This document shows positions 1 to 11,335 of a DNA stretch of 64,000 nt, piece by piece (the first letter of the stretch is position 1; every line of letters begins with the position of its first letter). Under the pieces are notes generated by a model. The model ran no database searches. It had not been told where the DNA came from and was given only the letters and a program-made list of their open reading frames with translations. A program made the translations under genes and the position numbers. The stretch comes from Henricia sp. BOLD:AAB3569 (taxonomy: Eukaryota > Echinodermata > Asteroidea > Spinulosida > Echinasteridae): assembly GCA_037783545.1 (NCBI GenBank), contig JBBELK010000450.1, forward strand, positions 372,001 through 436,000, in the 5' to 3' direction.

Positions 1-77
1 TGCCTTTCTAAAATTCGTGTGGGAATTTACCTAATACATGTACATTTAGTACACAGTAGACAGCCGAAGTATGACGT

Positions 78-190
78 GTTGCCATGGCAATTGGATCTAA
101 ACTATCATGGCCGTCGGGAAAAAAGAACCATTGCAAAGCACAGGGACACGATTGAGTGGTTTTTAGTTTAGAGCCAATTGCCTAGGCAAC
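78..190. repeat. Small hairpin repeat (MITE-like)
   Basis: The arm at 78-104 (GTTGCC, GGCAATTGG, TCTAAACTA in order) is matched by the reverse complement of 164-190 with a few mismatches. The length and lack of coding suggest a miniature inverted-repeat element. Its outer ends and target duplication are not clear. Confidence 0.5.
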
Positions 191-1384
191 CAACAAAAGA
201 TGACGTATTCACTTCAGCAGTCTATTCTGGTTTCTACTACATATAGTCCAGTCAATCTAGGCATTTTTTTGGCTCAACCCACCACTAATTGCAACTGAAT
301 TTTTTTAACTGGTATGCATTTTAGTAAAGTTTCCTGAACACCATACTAAAAGTCTACCGAAGTATATTTGGTGGAAGGGTGTCAAATTTGCATAATATGC
401 AAATTACCTGCCGCCATTAGAAAAAAATATATTATATATATGTAGGTACCCAATTAAAGCACATGAAGTGTCTAAACATATGTTTGCATGGTCACAGTAT
501 ACGATAAACATGTTTCTGAATTGATAGTGTGACCACAAATATGCAAATTATGCAAATTACGCAAATTACCTGCCGTCATTAGGACAAATTACATTTTGAA
601 CTATAACTATATATGTAGGTACCCAATCAAAGCACATGAAGCATCTAAACCTATGTTTGCATGGTCACAGTACACGATAAACATGTTTTTGAATGAATAG
701 TGTTAACACAAATATGCAAATTATGCAAATTAGCGGCCACCATTAGGGGGAAATTTACACTGTATTTTCGTACGCTAGTATCTACTCAAAAGATTTACAT
801 GTATTTGTGTAACGTACCCATGATTTTATGGCCAGAGAACATAAACACGTTTCTCAATTCATATTGTTAAGATAAATATGCAAATTAGGTACCGAAATTG
901 TAAAAAACAAGTGTTTTTCACCACAAAATCTCTAAACCCCGCTTTTCCTTCTACAATAATCCATTTTATGACTGTTGGGTAAAATACATAATTCACAGTC
1001 GTACGCTTTGGTAGCGACCTGAACCATTCCCACAGCACATGAAAAGGTAACTTTCGACCAATAAAAAGCAGTTGTGTCAACCCACTGCCCCCCTCACACC
1101 TTCTCCGTCTTTGATAATAATTTATGTAAATATTCGGGTGTGGTGTTTTAATTCAATTTGATAGGTAATGTATGGCAGAAATTTGCATAGAAGAGACGGA
1201 CAGTGCCTAAATTATAAATAGTCTTTGTGAAACGTTCAAGCAGTGGAAAAGCAGACTGTTGTTGAACGAGAGTTTACTGTAAATGCCTGATTTAAGTAAC
1301 TGAGGCATTACTCAATGTTAAATTTAATGTTTTGCGAACACAATCTGATAAGGGCTAGCATTCCAACCGTATGTGCCAGCGGTG

Positions 1385-1514
1385 TATAGACCGTATCGAA
1401 TAGCCGCCATCTTGTAGGGTAGTTTCTTTGTCTATTGAGGACATGCGTGGTTGCACGTATTATGCTTAAACAAAAGGTGCCCCACAAGATGGTTGCTATT
1501 CGATACGGTCTATA
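1385..1514. repeat. 130-bp palindromic MITE-like hairpin
   Basis: TATAGACCGTATCGAATAGC at 1,385 returns inverted, ending at 1,514, and the match continues inward through CCATCTTGT/ACAAGATGG. The loop is about 60 bp. It lies inside the 246-4,279 element. Confidence 0.65.
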
Positions 1515-2129
1515 CCCAGCACGATATGTGGCAAAGGGACTCCCGCCCCCACCCCCCAACGCCCTATACCTAAACACTCTTTCCTTTTGTTAATGCCCCC
1601 CCCCCCCCCCCCCCCCCCCGCCCACCTGCCCCTTCCCCCCCACCCCCCTAAAAACCTGAAAGGAATTCTTTTGAAATTCCTTGATGTTTGAGACACAATG
1701 GGGGAACAATAGAAGAGAGAGTGAGGGGACCCACTGCCACATATCGTGCTGCATATGCAGCGGTGGACCTCGATAGGTGCAAAACATCCCCAGCACTGTA
1801 GGCAGGCGTGCTGAAAGACAACTTTTGAGGCGTTTTCTTGAGGCCAGCGTATCCTTTTTGTGGAAAATATGCACGCTTGTACCAAGCGTGCCAAGCACTT
1901 TGAGGCAAGCTGCAGTACGATATGTGACGGAGGACAACTCCACCCTTCCATTTTCCCCATTAAGTCTCAAACATCCAATGTAGTTTAACGACATTTCAGG
2001 TTTTAAATTGGGTGAGTGGGGTGGGTGTTGGTACGCTAACCAAATGGAAGAGTGTGTTGAGGTATGGGGCGGAAGGGGGGAGTGGTCCTTTTGTCACATA
2101 TCGTGCTGGGTGTAAAGCTATTTTTTCTG
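1515..2129. repeat. Mosaic low-complexity stretch with poly-C and repeated GCACGATATGTG motif
   Basis: A run of about two dozen C lies near 1,596-1,620. The motif CAC(A/G)ATATCGTGC or its inverse recurs near 1,516, 1,738, 1,912 and 2,095. Several overlapping open frames here are by-products of low complexity; I see no gene. Confidence 0.6.
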
Positions 2130-2840
2130 TGACAAGATGCCAAGGGCTTTGTTTGTGGCAAGCGTGCCCTCTTTTGTGACAAATATGCAAGGACCTTTGT
2201 GGCAGGAATACCGAGCAATTTTGGACAAGCTGCTTTTGTGGCAAATAAGCCAAGGGCTTTGTTTGTGGAAAGAGTACCATTTACTCTTGGGGCAAGCGTG
2301 CCAAGTACTTTTGAAGCAAGCACGCATGCCCTCTTTTGTGGCAAATATGTCAAGGACTTTGTGGCAAGTGTCCCGAGTGCTTTGCGGCAAGTGTGCCAGG
2401 TACTTTGCGGCAAGTGTGCCAGGTACTTTGTGGAAAGTGTGCCATTTACTTTGCGGCAAGTGAGCCAGGTACTTTGCGGCAAGTGAGCCAGGTACTTTGC
2501 GGCAAGTGTGCCAGGTACTTTGTGGCAAGTGTGCCAGGTACTTTGTGGCAAGTGTGCCAGGTACATTGTGGCAAGTGTTCCAGGTACTTTGTGGCAAGTG
2601 TGCCAGGTACGTTAAGGCAAGTGTGCCAGGTACTTTAAGGCAAGTGTGCGAGGTACTTTGTGGCAAGTGTGGTGTGCCAAGTACATTTGTACTTCTGGCA
2701 AGTGCGCCAAGCACTTTGCGCCAATACTTTGCGGCAAGTGCGCCAAGTATTTTGTATCAAGTGTGCCCTCTCCTTTTGTGGCAAGTGTGCCCTCTCCTTT
2801 TGTGGCAAGTGTGCCAACGACACTGCGGGCATGCATGCCC
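2130..2840 (+). repeat. 23-bp minisatellite array
   Basis: The tandem unit is about 23 bp, with consensus near GTGCCAGGTACTTTGTGGCA plus AGT. It is most regular at 2,390-2,660 and degenerates outward, starting as variants with CCCTCTTTTGTGGC. Three units make 69 bp, so all frames stay open and give a 23-residue period of Cys/Gly/Val-rich peptide. The open frames on both strands reflect this arithmetic and not selection for a protein. Confidence 0.85.
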
Positions 2841-3094
2841 CTTTAACCCTTCGCGGACACGTTTTATCTTGCCGAAAATTAGTCCAACAACCAACACATG
2901 GTATTTAGGCAAGCTTCAGTGCAAGGCCGAGGCTAGAACTGTCGGCTGACTTTAAGGGGTTGACTGGAGTAAATTTCTATTTAATAGACTTATAAAATGA
3001 CCTCTTGTTTAATTCTTATTTTTCTATTTGCAATTTGTATGTGTTTTATATTCATATTTAAATAATAGTTATTCAGGTAAATGTTATACCGTAT

Positions 3095-3531
3095 TTGGGT
3101 CTTTCCACAGTAATGGGTACATTTCTGTGACATACAAGATTTTAGGTCCCAGTTCAGTTCAATTGTCTTAATTTTGTCTTTAAATTATCCAGCTAAACTG
3201 AGGAAATAACTTTTGCACGAAGGAGTAAAAAAAATAGTCCTACAACACACATTTCTGAAAACCCCGTGCACAAATTTTCCTATCACGTATGTAACAAAGA
3301 CAGAAAAAATTGTCACAAAATGGTCTGTCCACGTTACATACGTAATAGGAAAATTTGTACACAAGCTTTTCAAAAATGCATGTTGTGGCAGCAATTTCTA
3401 ACCTTTTTGGGCAAAAGTTATCTCGTGGGAACAGTACAAGGGAATTTCTTTAAGTTTGGGATAAACTGAAGACATCTGAAAGGAATTATTGACTGATTTT
3501 TCAAATAGGCCCATTAGTGTGGAAAGACCCA
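3095..3531. mobile_element. Palindromic MITE, GGGTCTTTCCACAG family, copy 1
   Basis: The ends read GGGTCTTTCCACAGTAATGG and, inverted, CCATTAGTGTGGAAAGACCC. The interior folds back around about 3,310 (TTTTCCTATCACGTATGTAA against TTACATACGTAATAGGAAAA). A close copy lies at 6,869-7,310. This copy is nested inside the 246-4,279 element, so it is younger than that element. Confidence 0.85.
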
Positions 3532-4279
3532 CTTTGGGTCTTTATTTATTTCATAAATTTGGAATCCGACGTATACGAGTCACTCCATGAACATTGGGTT
3601 TAATCACTCAATTTTTCTTTCCATTTTTTTGTTACAGTGACGGCAGCTAATTTTCATAATTTGCATATTTGTCAGCTAATTTGCATAATTATATAAACAC
3701 TTAATTGAAAAATATGTTTATCATGTTCTCTGGCCATGGCCATAAATGTAAATTTGAACAGATACCTACGTACAAAGTTGTATTGTAACACGGTTTTCCT
3801 AATGGTGGCCGCTAATTTGCATAATTTGCATATTTGTGTTCACACTATTATTTCAGAAACATGTTTATCGTGTACTGTGACCATGCAAACATAGGTTTAG
3901 ACGCTTCATGTGCTTTGATTGGTACCTACATATATAGTTATAGTGCAAAATATAATTTTTCCTAATGGCGGCAGGTAATTTGCATAATTTGCATATTTGT
4001 GGTCACACTATCAATTCAGAAACATGTTTATCGTGTACTGTGACCATGCAAACATAGGTTTAGACACTTTAAGTGCTTTAATTGGGTACCTACATATATA
4101 TAATATAATTTTTTCTAATGGCGGCAGGTAATTTGCATATTATGCAAATTTGACACCCTTCCACCAAATATACTTCGGTAGACTTTTAGTATGGTGTTCA
4201 GGAGACTTTACTAAAATGCATACCAGTTAAAAAAATTCTGTTGCAATTAGTGGTGGGTGTAACCCTAATTTGACTGGAC

Positions 4280-4695
4280 TAATATGTGAATGACAGGCTG
4301 AACTGTCGTGTGCACTGTGCAGAACTAGAAGAAATCAAAGATCGTGTCTTTGTGTGTTTTCTACACAATACAAGAAAAATCTGCGACACCAATAAACAAA
4401 ATTGTGAATGTTATCTTTATATACATGTACTCTGTAGTTTCTGCCACACCGATGAACAATACTCTGTAGTTTCTAAATTCATTGCTATTTTATCAGGACA
4501 CACGAACTACCCTCAAAAATAATTTATCTTTAAAATAGAATAGAAGAGGTAGTAAAACGCACCCTTGTGCATGGAACACCTGTACTTGAGTTTTTGCAAT
4601 CAGTATGTCTCTGACGATTCTCTCTAAACACATCTTGACAATAACAGCTGTTATCGCGATATATTAACTTGACTTTCGGAAATGATACGTTAAAT
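4280..4695. other. Spacer, nothing recognised
   Basis: AT-rich single-copy-looking DNA between two mobile elements. The open frame at 4,286-4,522 shows no recognisable domain or splice context. Confidence 0.5.
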
Positions 4696-5006
4696 AACTA
4701 CTTTTCCCGTATTAGGACGACCTTTTTGGGTAGAGTGCTAACAGAGACCACTAAAACCACAAAATTGTCGGAAAGAAACTCATGAATTGACACCCGGTTT
4801 ATCGACCTAATTCTCTGAAAGAAATGTTTTGCGACCTAGACGAAAATGGTTTGTGACCTAATAAAAATGGTTAAGAACCTAATAAAGATGGTTTTTGAAG
4901 CACTTAGCGTTAGGACGACCGGCTATCGGTCGCCCTAATGCGGTCGGTCGTCCTACTACGCCGTTTTTACCCATAACCGGTCGACCTAAACGCGAAAGAG
5001 TAAGTT
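4696..5006. mobile_element. MITE with imperfect AACTACTTTTCCCG ends, copy 1
   Basis: Nearly the same sequence recurs at 42,182-42,474, which defines both boundaries. The left end AACTACTTTTCCCGTATTAG and the inverted right end AACTTACTCTTTCGCGTTTAG form imperfect terminal inverted repeats leading into GGACGACC/GGTCGACC. Internal short repeats of GACCTAATAAAAATGG occur. A diverged relative in the opposite orientation lies at about 17,020-17,320. Confidence 0.75.
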
Positions 5007-5020
5007 GTTCATCTCTTATA

Positions 5021-6125
5021 CACTGTAAAAAAGTGTGTTGTGTTACAGTCGTTTTTCTGTTGAAAAAGTCAAAAACGAACAGTAACCTTTACTGTTTTTG
5101 GAATTTGTTGTTATTGCACAAACATTCTTCCGTCTGTGTACATTTTAAACATATTTGTCTGTTTGATTACAGACGATTTGCCGTTAAATTACAGTTTTGT
5201 TCAGGAACAAGACACTTAATACTCTTTTGTTCAAATACAGTTAAATCTACTGTTTTCCGCCCATGTTCCCTGGTACGCGGCAGCAATTGTGCGGCGTTGA
5301 TAGCAAAATTCAGTCATTAACTGCACCGTGCATGTAGTACGACGTGCAATTTAATGTCTGAAAATGCCAGCTTTTGCCAGGCGTTTCATGCCGAAATGTG
5401 TACTGGAAATTCCTCAGTGAAGTTCTGATTTAACCGTGAAGTAGCTGCTCTACATGTCGTGAAAGGCAAGTCGGTATTTCTCTTACGTTTTTGGTTTTTA
5501 TTTGCGTGTTATTTGTAATGTAGTGCAGTGCTATACTGCCTGCAGTGGGGGTATACAGGAGCGTGCAGCCTGCCTCATAGTACGGGAATACAATGGATTC
5601 AGACGGCAATTGCCGCTGAATTCATGGTATTCCTGTATTTTAATGAGCCAAGTTAAATCCCCGGTATACTGAACGTTGTGTTGACCCTGCAATACATCTC
5701 AGCATGCAAATAAAAGCTACGAAATTGAGAGAAAAATGCCGACTTATTTTACACGAGGTGATGGTGCATCTCCAACACAAAAAGTGAAGGGCAAACTGTG
5801 CATATCCAGAATCAAACGTCTACAACAAGAAACAGTCGTCAATAACCCATATTATGCTTCGTTCAGTTACATCATGGTTACATCAAGTTGTTTCTGGACA
5901 AAAGGCTATGTTCAGGAACAAAACCATGCACAAAACGAAGACTTAGTCGTCTGTTGAAAAACAAAAGAAACTTCTGTATATTTACAATTCCAAACAACAG
6001 TAAAGTCTACTGTATGCAAACAGAGAAAACAAAAAAGTAGAATGTACTGTTCAAAAACAGTACGCTATGTAATGCCAATTGACATATGAATGTACTGTAA
6101 ATGAACAGAGATTTTTTTAACAGTG
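5021..6125. mobile_element. 1.1-kb TA-flanked DNA element with CACTGTAAAAAA ends
   Basis: The left end is TA-CACTGTAAAAAA (5,019) and the inverted right end TTTTTTTAACAGTG-TA (to 6,127), giving a TA duplication. Both subterminal zones are dense in ACAGTAAA/TACTGT inverted motifs. An internal palindrome at about 5,584-5,635 is centred on GGCAATTGCC. The open frame at 5,736-5,957 shows no transposase motif, so the element looks non-autonomous. It abuts the 4,696-5,006 MITE with only about 14 bp between. Confidence 0.65.
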
Positions 6126-6868
6126 TACGCAGCCAATATTTGGTCCATGCGTGACTTGTTTAGGTAGGACGCGGTATAGTGGCGGCTCGAGTGATAGAAT
6201 TCAAGTCTCAAACATGTTTGGCCCAATTTAGGCCAATGTCTGATGGCTTGTAGTTGCAGCTCGAAATTTATTTAAGGCTCCGTAAAGTTGCATGTCATAT
6301 TTCCTCTTTTCAACTTTTGTAGTCACAATTCTGTTTTTAGTCAACAACGGTCATTTTACGAATTCAGGAAATGACATTAAAGGACAGAATTCCAGAGACG
6401 TCAGGAAAAAAATATACCTTGAAGGGAACAGCACAAATTCTGAGTGACCTTCGAGGAAATACTAATTCGTTTATGATTTTTACAAGGAAAAACGTCGATC
6501 ATGGTGTATGGTGTTAAGCTCTTGACCTCTGCATGCTTTACACTGCCTCACATGGACAATGGAAGCAGTTTGATTGTTGTACAGTTCTGTTTGACGCCAT
6601 TATTACTGCTTTTAATTCAGTTATAATGACGTCAATCACAGGCTGAAGAAAATCCGGGAAGGGGACTAACAATATTATGGTTGCCTTTGGTAAAAAGACT
6701 CTGAAAACTCGTTGGCATGAAATGTACAGAGGGATTTCAAATTGCCATCAAGAACGAGGTCTCGGTGCTTTGATTTTGTGATAGAATTTAAAAATGAAAA
6801 GACGTAATACAATCCAAAACGAAGCTGTCGGTGCTAATTTGTAATTTGTCGATAGCTCGTATATATAT
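6126..6868. other. Spacer, nothing recognised
   Basis: No supported reading frame, RNA or repeat boundary was seen here. Confidence 0.5.
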
Positions 6869-7310
6869 ATGGGTCTTTCCACAGTAATGGGGTACATTTC
6901 TGTAACATTCAAGATCTTGGGTCCCAGTTCACTTCAAATGTCTTAATTTTATCTTTAAATTATCAAGCTAAACTGAGGAAATAACTTTTTCACCAAGGAG
7001 TAAGAAAAATAGTCCTACAACATACATTTGTGAAAACCTCGTGCACAAATTTTCCTATTACGCATGTAACAAAGACGGAAAAAATTTCACAAAATTGTCT
7101 GTCCACGTTACCTACGTAATAGGAAAATTTGTACACTTGCTTTTCAAAAATGTATGTTGTGGCAGCAATTTCTTACCTTTTGGGGCAAAAGTTATCTCCT
7201 GAGAACAAAACAAGGACATTTTCTTTAATTCTGAGATAAACTAAAGACATCTGAAAGGAATTATTGACTTGTTTTTCAAATGTACCCCATTACTGTGGAC
7301 AGACCCATAT
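6869..7310. mobile_element. Palindromic MITE, GGGTCTTTCCACAG family, copy 2
   Basis: Bounded by TATGGGTCTTTCCACAGTAA and inverted TTACTGTGGACAGACCCATA. It is a close relative of 3,095-3,531 along the whole length, including the palindromic core TTTTCCTATTACGCATGTAA against its inverse. TA dinucleotides at both edges suggest a TA target. Confidence 0.85.
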
Positions 7311-9239
7311 ACATGCTGCAAAAAAATAATTTGCATGAATTTAGTTGCCGTACATTTTGTCAATGTCCCATTTCTTCGTCTTCTTGTGCTCAAGTTGGAT
7401 GTCTTATTTAAAAGCTCAAATATGCTGAATTTCCATACGTCTTAAAACATAGGCCTAATTTACCAACTTACGAAATCATTTTGACCTGCTGTATTGAAGA
7501 ACAGCGGATTTTTCTCTCATCCCAAGTCAAATAATATTATGAATCACCTTTTTGATTGTAAGTTAGACGATGGCCTAAATATCATGTGCATGTACACTCT
7601 TTGCATAGCTTGCTGTCATTTTCAAGAAAAAAAGTGGAATGTGTATCATATTTTACGGCTGACTGTAACATACCAAAGCACCTCGCATTTTCTCAAAACT
7701 CCTTAGTTCCAATGTATCATATTCAATTACATGTAGCTGAATGTTTCCATCTGGAATACAGTCCTGTGGTCCATTTTTATTACATGAACCGACAACCCTA
7801 TACGTCTCTATGGAGTTCCGGCTTCTAAAAGGTCCTGTGCACAACGAGACAAATTTATTTCCTCAACCTTCAGTCTGTGCGTTCATGGTTGCTGAAAAAA
7901 TCGAGAGTTTAAGATTTGAAAACTGTTACAAACGTTGTTGTTCCATGTGTGATTGAGGATGTGTATGATAAAAACCAACATGTGTATAAGTCAGCTCAGT
8001 ACCTCATCTATGTTCTGAGAAAACAATGAAAAACCGTGTCCATGCTTTCAGGAAATTGTGTGAATCAACCGCCATATTTCGACTAGTTCCATGGCTGTGC
8101 TGCACGCAAAACGGAGCCTTATAATAGTCAGGTACCTCAGTTTCGATAATATGAGGACGCCCTTGTAAAAATGCGTATGCACACGCATTTATATATATTC
8201 ATCTTTAACGACCGCCTTCTCATGAAAAAAAGATAACATTTCGGACAAAATCATTCCACTGGAAAATTGCTTCCATTTCTATCTTCACTTTGTGTCAAGT
8301 ATTCTAAGTCAACTCGTTGATTAAAAGTTTGGGACACTGCAAAGACTGTAGACTATACCTTTAAAGATATCATTCCTTGTTGCCAAAGTTCCCTAATCCT
8401 ACTCTAGCTGAAACTGGGTTGTCAGATTATGGAATGTACACCAACTGACATGAACCTGTTCGTAGTTGTGATCCCAAAGGGAAATGTATGAGGATTGGTT
8501 ACATTTAGTAAATTGGAGGGAGTATTCCATTTCTGAGCAAATAGCAGCGAGTACACCATGCACCGTAATCTCACAATGTAGCTCGGACAACATTTACTAA
8601 ATCGAATGTGGCATTTCAATTTGGCAGTACTTAGCTGTATTACCTTTTAATGATTGCAAAATCAAGCGTGGTGGCTTAAAGAAAAGTACATGTTTGGAGA
8701 CCCGGGAAAGGCGGTATCGATTGAGTCATTTTTTTTAATCATCATAATTGAAATGTTCGAGTCTGCATGGTGTCCCCGCGGTGGGTCCCTTTGTGGATAT
8801 GTTACGATGCGGTGCTGTGATCAGTTTGGCATGCCCCGAGGTGACGAGGGATAGACTATCATAGAAATGAGGCACGGTTATTGGCCGTACGATGACAAAC
8901 GATTGAAACGAAGCCTTACATTTTCAACGTGGCAGAATGTAGCACTCCCCCGAGTAACACATAACGCAAGACGTACAAATCAAAGGAATTTGACGTAAAA
9001 TTCTCACTGTGTTTTCTTGGTTGTTTATCATTAAAATATTGACATGTATTTCTTATTATAGCAAACAATTTGTGGTCGACTCAATTTAGCAACAACCATC
9101 AGAAATATTACGGTTTTTATCCGCAAAAGCAGTATCCACGTGAAATATCGGAAATTGATGAATTTAAAGTCTGCATAAAAAAAGCACACAATCAAAATCA
9201 CCATGCACACAATATTGAACATACACTACATTTTCGCTA
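7311..9239. other. Gene-free stretch
   Basis: Only short open frames (under 90 codons) on both strands, none with a recognisable domain or paired splice sites. No inverted-repeat element was resolved. It may hold old, unrecognisable repeats. Confidence 0.5.
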
Positions 9240-9700
9240 ATATACATGTAGGTTTCGCTCGAATTCATCAAAAATTGCATTCGATTTCGTTTGTGGAAGT
9301 AGGTATTCAAGTGATTTTGATCAGGACGCAATTTCTCTGGTTCTTATTCATTTGCACGTTATTCAATTTCGTTTAAAGACATTCACATTATTTTGTTCGC
9401 TAAGACATCCAGATTAGAATTTGCGTCATTCAAATACAAATGATTGAATCTTCATTCAATTTAGCACAAGCTCGGGGCTTGGGCGAATTTGAATGATTTT
9501 CGCTGGTATTTCAAAATTGATTGCGCGTATAGTTTTACATTTTAGTGCGGAATTTCCCCGATTGCGTGCTCCAAAAACCAAATCGAATGCTCTCTTTAAA
9601 TAATTGAAGGATGATCCCAAACTGCATTCAAATTTGCGCTAAAACGAATGCATCTGAAACGAAATTGGGCGGTACTTTGTTAAAATTGAACGAGGAAACC
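9240..9700. repeat. Dispersed repeat, also found inverted at 29,840
   Basis: The segment 9,325-9,425 (with CAGGACGCAATTTCTCTGGT and TTAAAGACATTCACATT) is matched by the reverse complement of 29,840-29,952. The surrounding sequence alternates GAATTTGAATG/CATTCAAATT motifs on both strands, suggesting an inverted-repeat element whose ends I could not fix. Confidence 0.6.
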
Positions 9701-11198
9701 TATATTACATTTTCTGGCGTTGTCTTGCAGTTAACATTGATAGGCGACGAATTTTAATGTATTCATTATACCTTAGAACACGTTCGGAAACGAAACGAGT
9801 TCTGTGTTCACTACCGATAAAATGAATGAACAATAACATAGGCCTACGTTTAATTTGCTTTCCCTTTATGATGACCCAATTCCCAATCCCAGATTTCATT
9901 TCTTTCGCTTGGCCTTGCTCCGGTATAATTTCCAACTGCATAAAATTGATTGAATTGCAAGCCAGAATGCACAGAATATTTTCTCTTCATGTAATTCTCC
10001 TCCCTCCCCCTCTTCTTCCCCTCTCTCTCTCTCCCTCTTAATGATTAATTGCCGTTTTGACCGTCAGCTAGATCTCCTCTCCATGTTGTCTTTCATATCA
10101 AAAGCCTTTTTCAGATATATCATTACTTCAAAGAAGCTAAACCCATTTTTTTTCTTTTTTTTTGCACAGGATTATTTTTTTCAATAATGGATGGATTTGA
10201 TAGTTAACATGTGCATCGGGAGGGATGCAGGGGGATGTTGGCCCGGTCTATAAATAGTGAAATAATAGAAATGAACAAAATTGAGGGAAAATAATACATA
10301 AGAAAAGAGAGATGCTCTGAAAGTGACCTCTTCACTCCTAAATGTCAGTCTTTCAGTGGGTGCTGGATACGTTCCCCACCACCCCCCCCCCCCCCCCCAA
10401 CCCCCCTCCCCCGCCCCCACTCAACCCGAAAAGAGCCAATGCCCAACCCGACCACGCACTTTGGTTCATGGTTCATGTTCATCGGGTGTCAGGTACATGA
10501 GGGAACTAAGCATACAGCGTCTATTCGTGTCACGCACTTGTTCGTCATGTCTTGCACCTGTCGTGTTATTTAACTGTTAATGTTATATGTACCTGTTAAT
10601 TAATGATCCGATGGGAAACGGCATGTGAGCTATAATTGAATTTTGTTTAATGGTTGAAAGCGATATTTTTGCCATTTTTAAATTAATGCCATGCATTTTT
10701 TTTCGCGACTCGGGATTCTAACCGCACATTACTAAAACTGTTCATAATGATATTATGATCAATCGATAAATTGATAATCACTTTACGCCACATTTCGTGC
10801 CTACTCACGTATTAGGGTCACCTAAATTAGTGACAACTAAAGTTAGAAAACATTTTAAAAACATTCCAGTCATGCGTTATGGTAGAAATCGGTTGAAATT
10901 TCACAGTGTATTTGTGGCGCCACCATTCCCACACTAGCAAATCGATATGTCATTATTAATCAGTTTTATACTGATGTGAACGCTGAAAACATAATCACGT
11001 CGCACATCTGTCCCATTTTACGCAGACCAGTGTCTTTTTTTTATTTACATCAAAAGCACACATATGGATTCTATTTAAAAGCTAATTTCTTTTCTTTTTA
11101 AAATCCCATCAGAGTGATGCCAGTCGTAAAATTTATTAGCTCTCAAAACGCCAGATGCCCTGACTTACAGGTAATTAAAAAGAAATGAAATTCTTACT
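9701..11198. other. Gene-free stretch with poly-C tract
   Basis: Contains a CT-rich stretch near 10,007-10,040 and a C-rich run near 10,380-10,425 that creates proline- or glycine-rich open frames on both strands. No gene or RNA recognised. Confidence 0.5.
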
Positions 11199-11202
11199 TT
11201 AA

Positions 11203-11335
11203 AGGCACAGGCTCGTCAGCAATGCGCGCGCGTCAAATTCGTGCTACGAAATACGCAGCTCCGTGCCTTTGCTATGGAGCTGCGTATTTCGCGGCACGAT
11301 TTTGGCGCGCGCGCAATGCTGACGAGCCTGTGCCT
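11203..11335. mobile_element. TTAA-flanked palindromic MITE (AGGCACAGGCTCGTC), copy 1
   Basis: Flanked by TTAA on both sides (11,199 and 11,336). The arms AGGCACAGGCTCGTCAGCAA and its inverse run almost to the centre, with an alternating GCGCGCGC stretch in each arm. A second copy is at 18,228-18,371. TTAA target use is characteristic of piggyBac-like and Kolobok transposases, which would have to act in trans. Confidence 0.9.

Larger units (their letters stand above)
246..4279. mobile_element. 4-kb DNA transposon-like element with long terminal inverted repeats
   Basis: The ends read GTCCAGTCAA (246) and TTGACTGGAC (to 4,279), each bordered by TA, which fits a TA target duplication. The inverted repeats are long, about 246-890 and 3,640-4,279. 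Each arm is itself built of about three imperfect tandem units of 150-170 bp carrying a core like ATGCAAATTATGCAAATTAC. The interior (890-3,640) has no transposase reading frame. It holds a small palindrome, poly-C, a 23-bp minisatellite and a nested MITE at 3,095-3,531, so the element looks non-autonomous. TA duplication is known from Tc1/mariner-like and several other superfamilies, and I cannot assign one. Confidence 0.75.

Noticed and set aside
2036-2949. Long Cys/Gly- or His/Pro-rich open frames (100-198 codons) on both strands
   Set aside because: They are frames of the 23-bp minisatellite; the periodicity explains their openness and no start or splice context supports them.
4895-5320. 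141-codon frame with GRPAIGRPNAVGRP, similar to 42,381-42,659
   Set aside because: Belongs to the MITE shared by both loci and runs into the next element.
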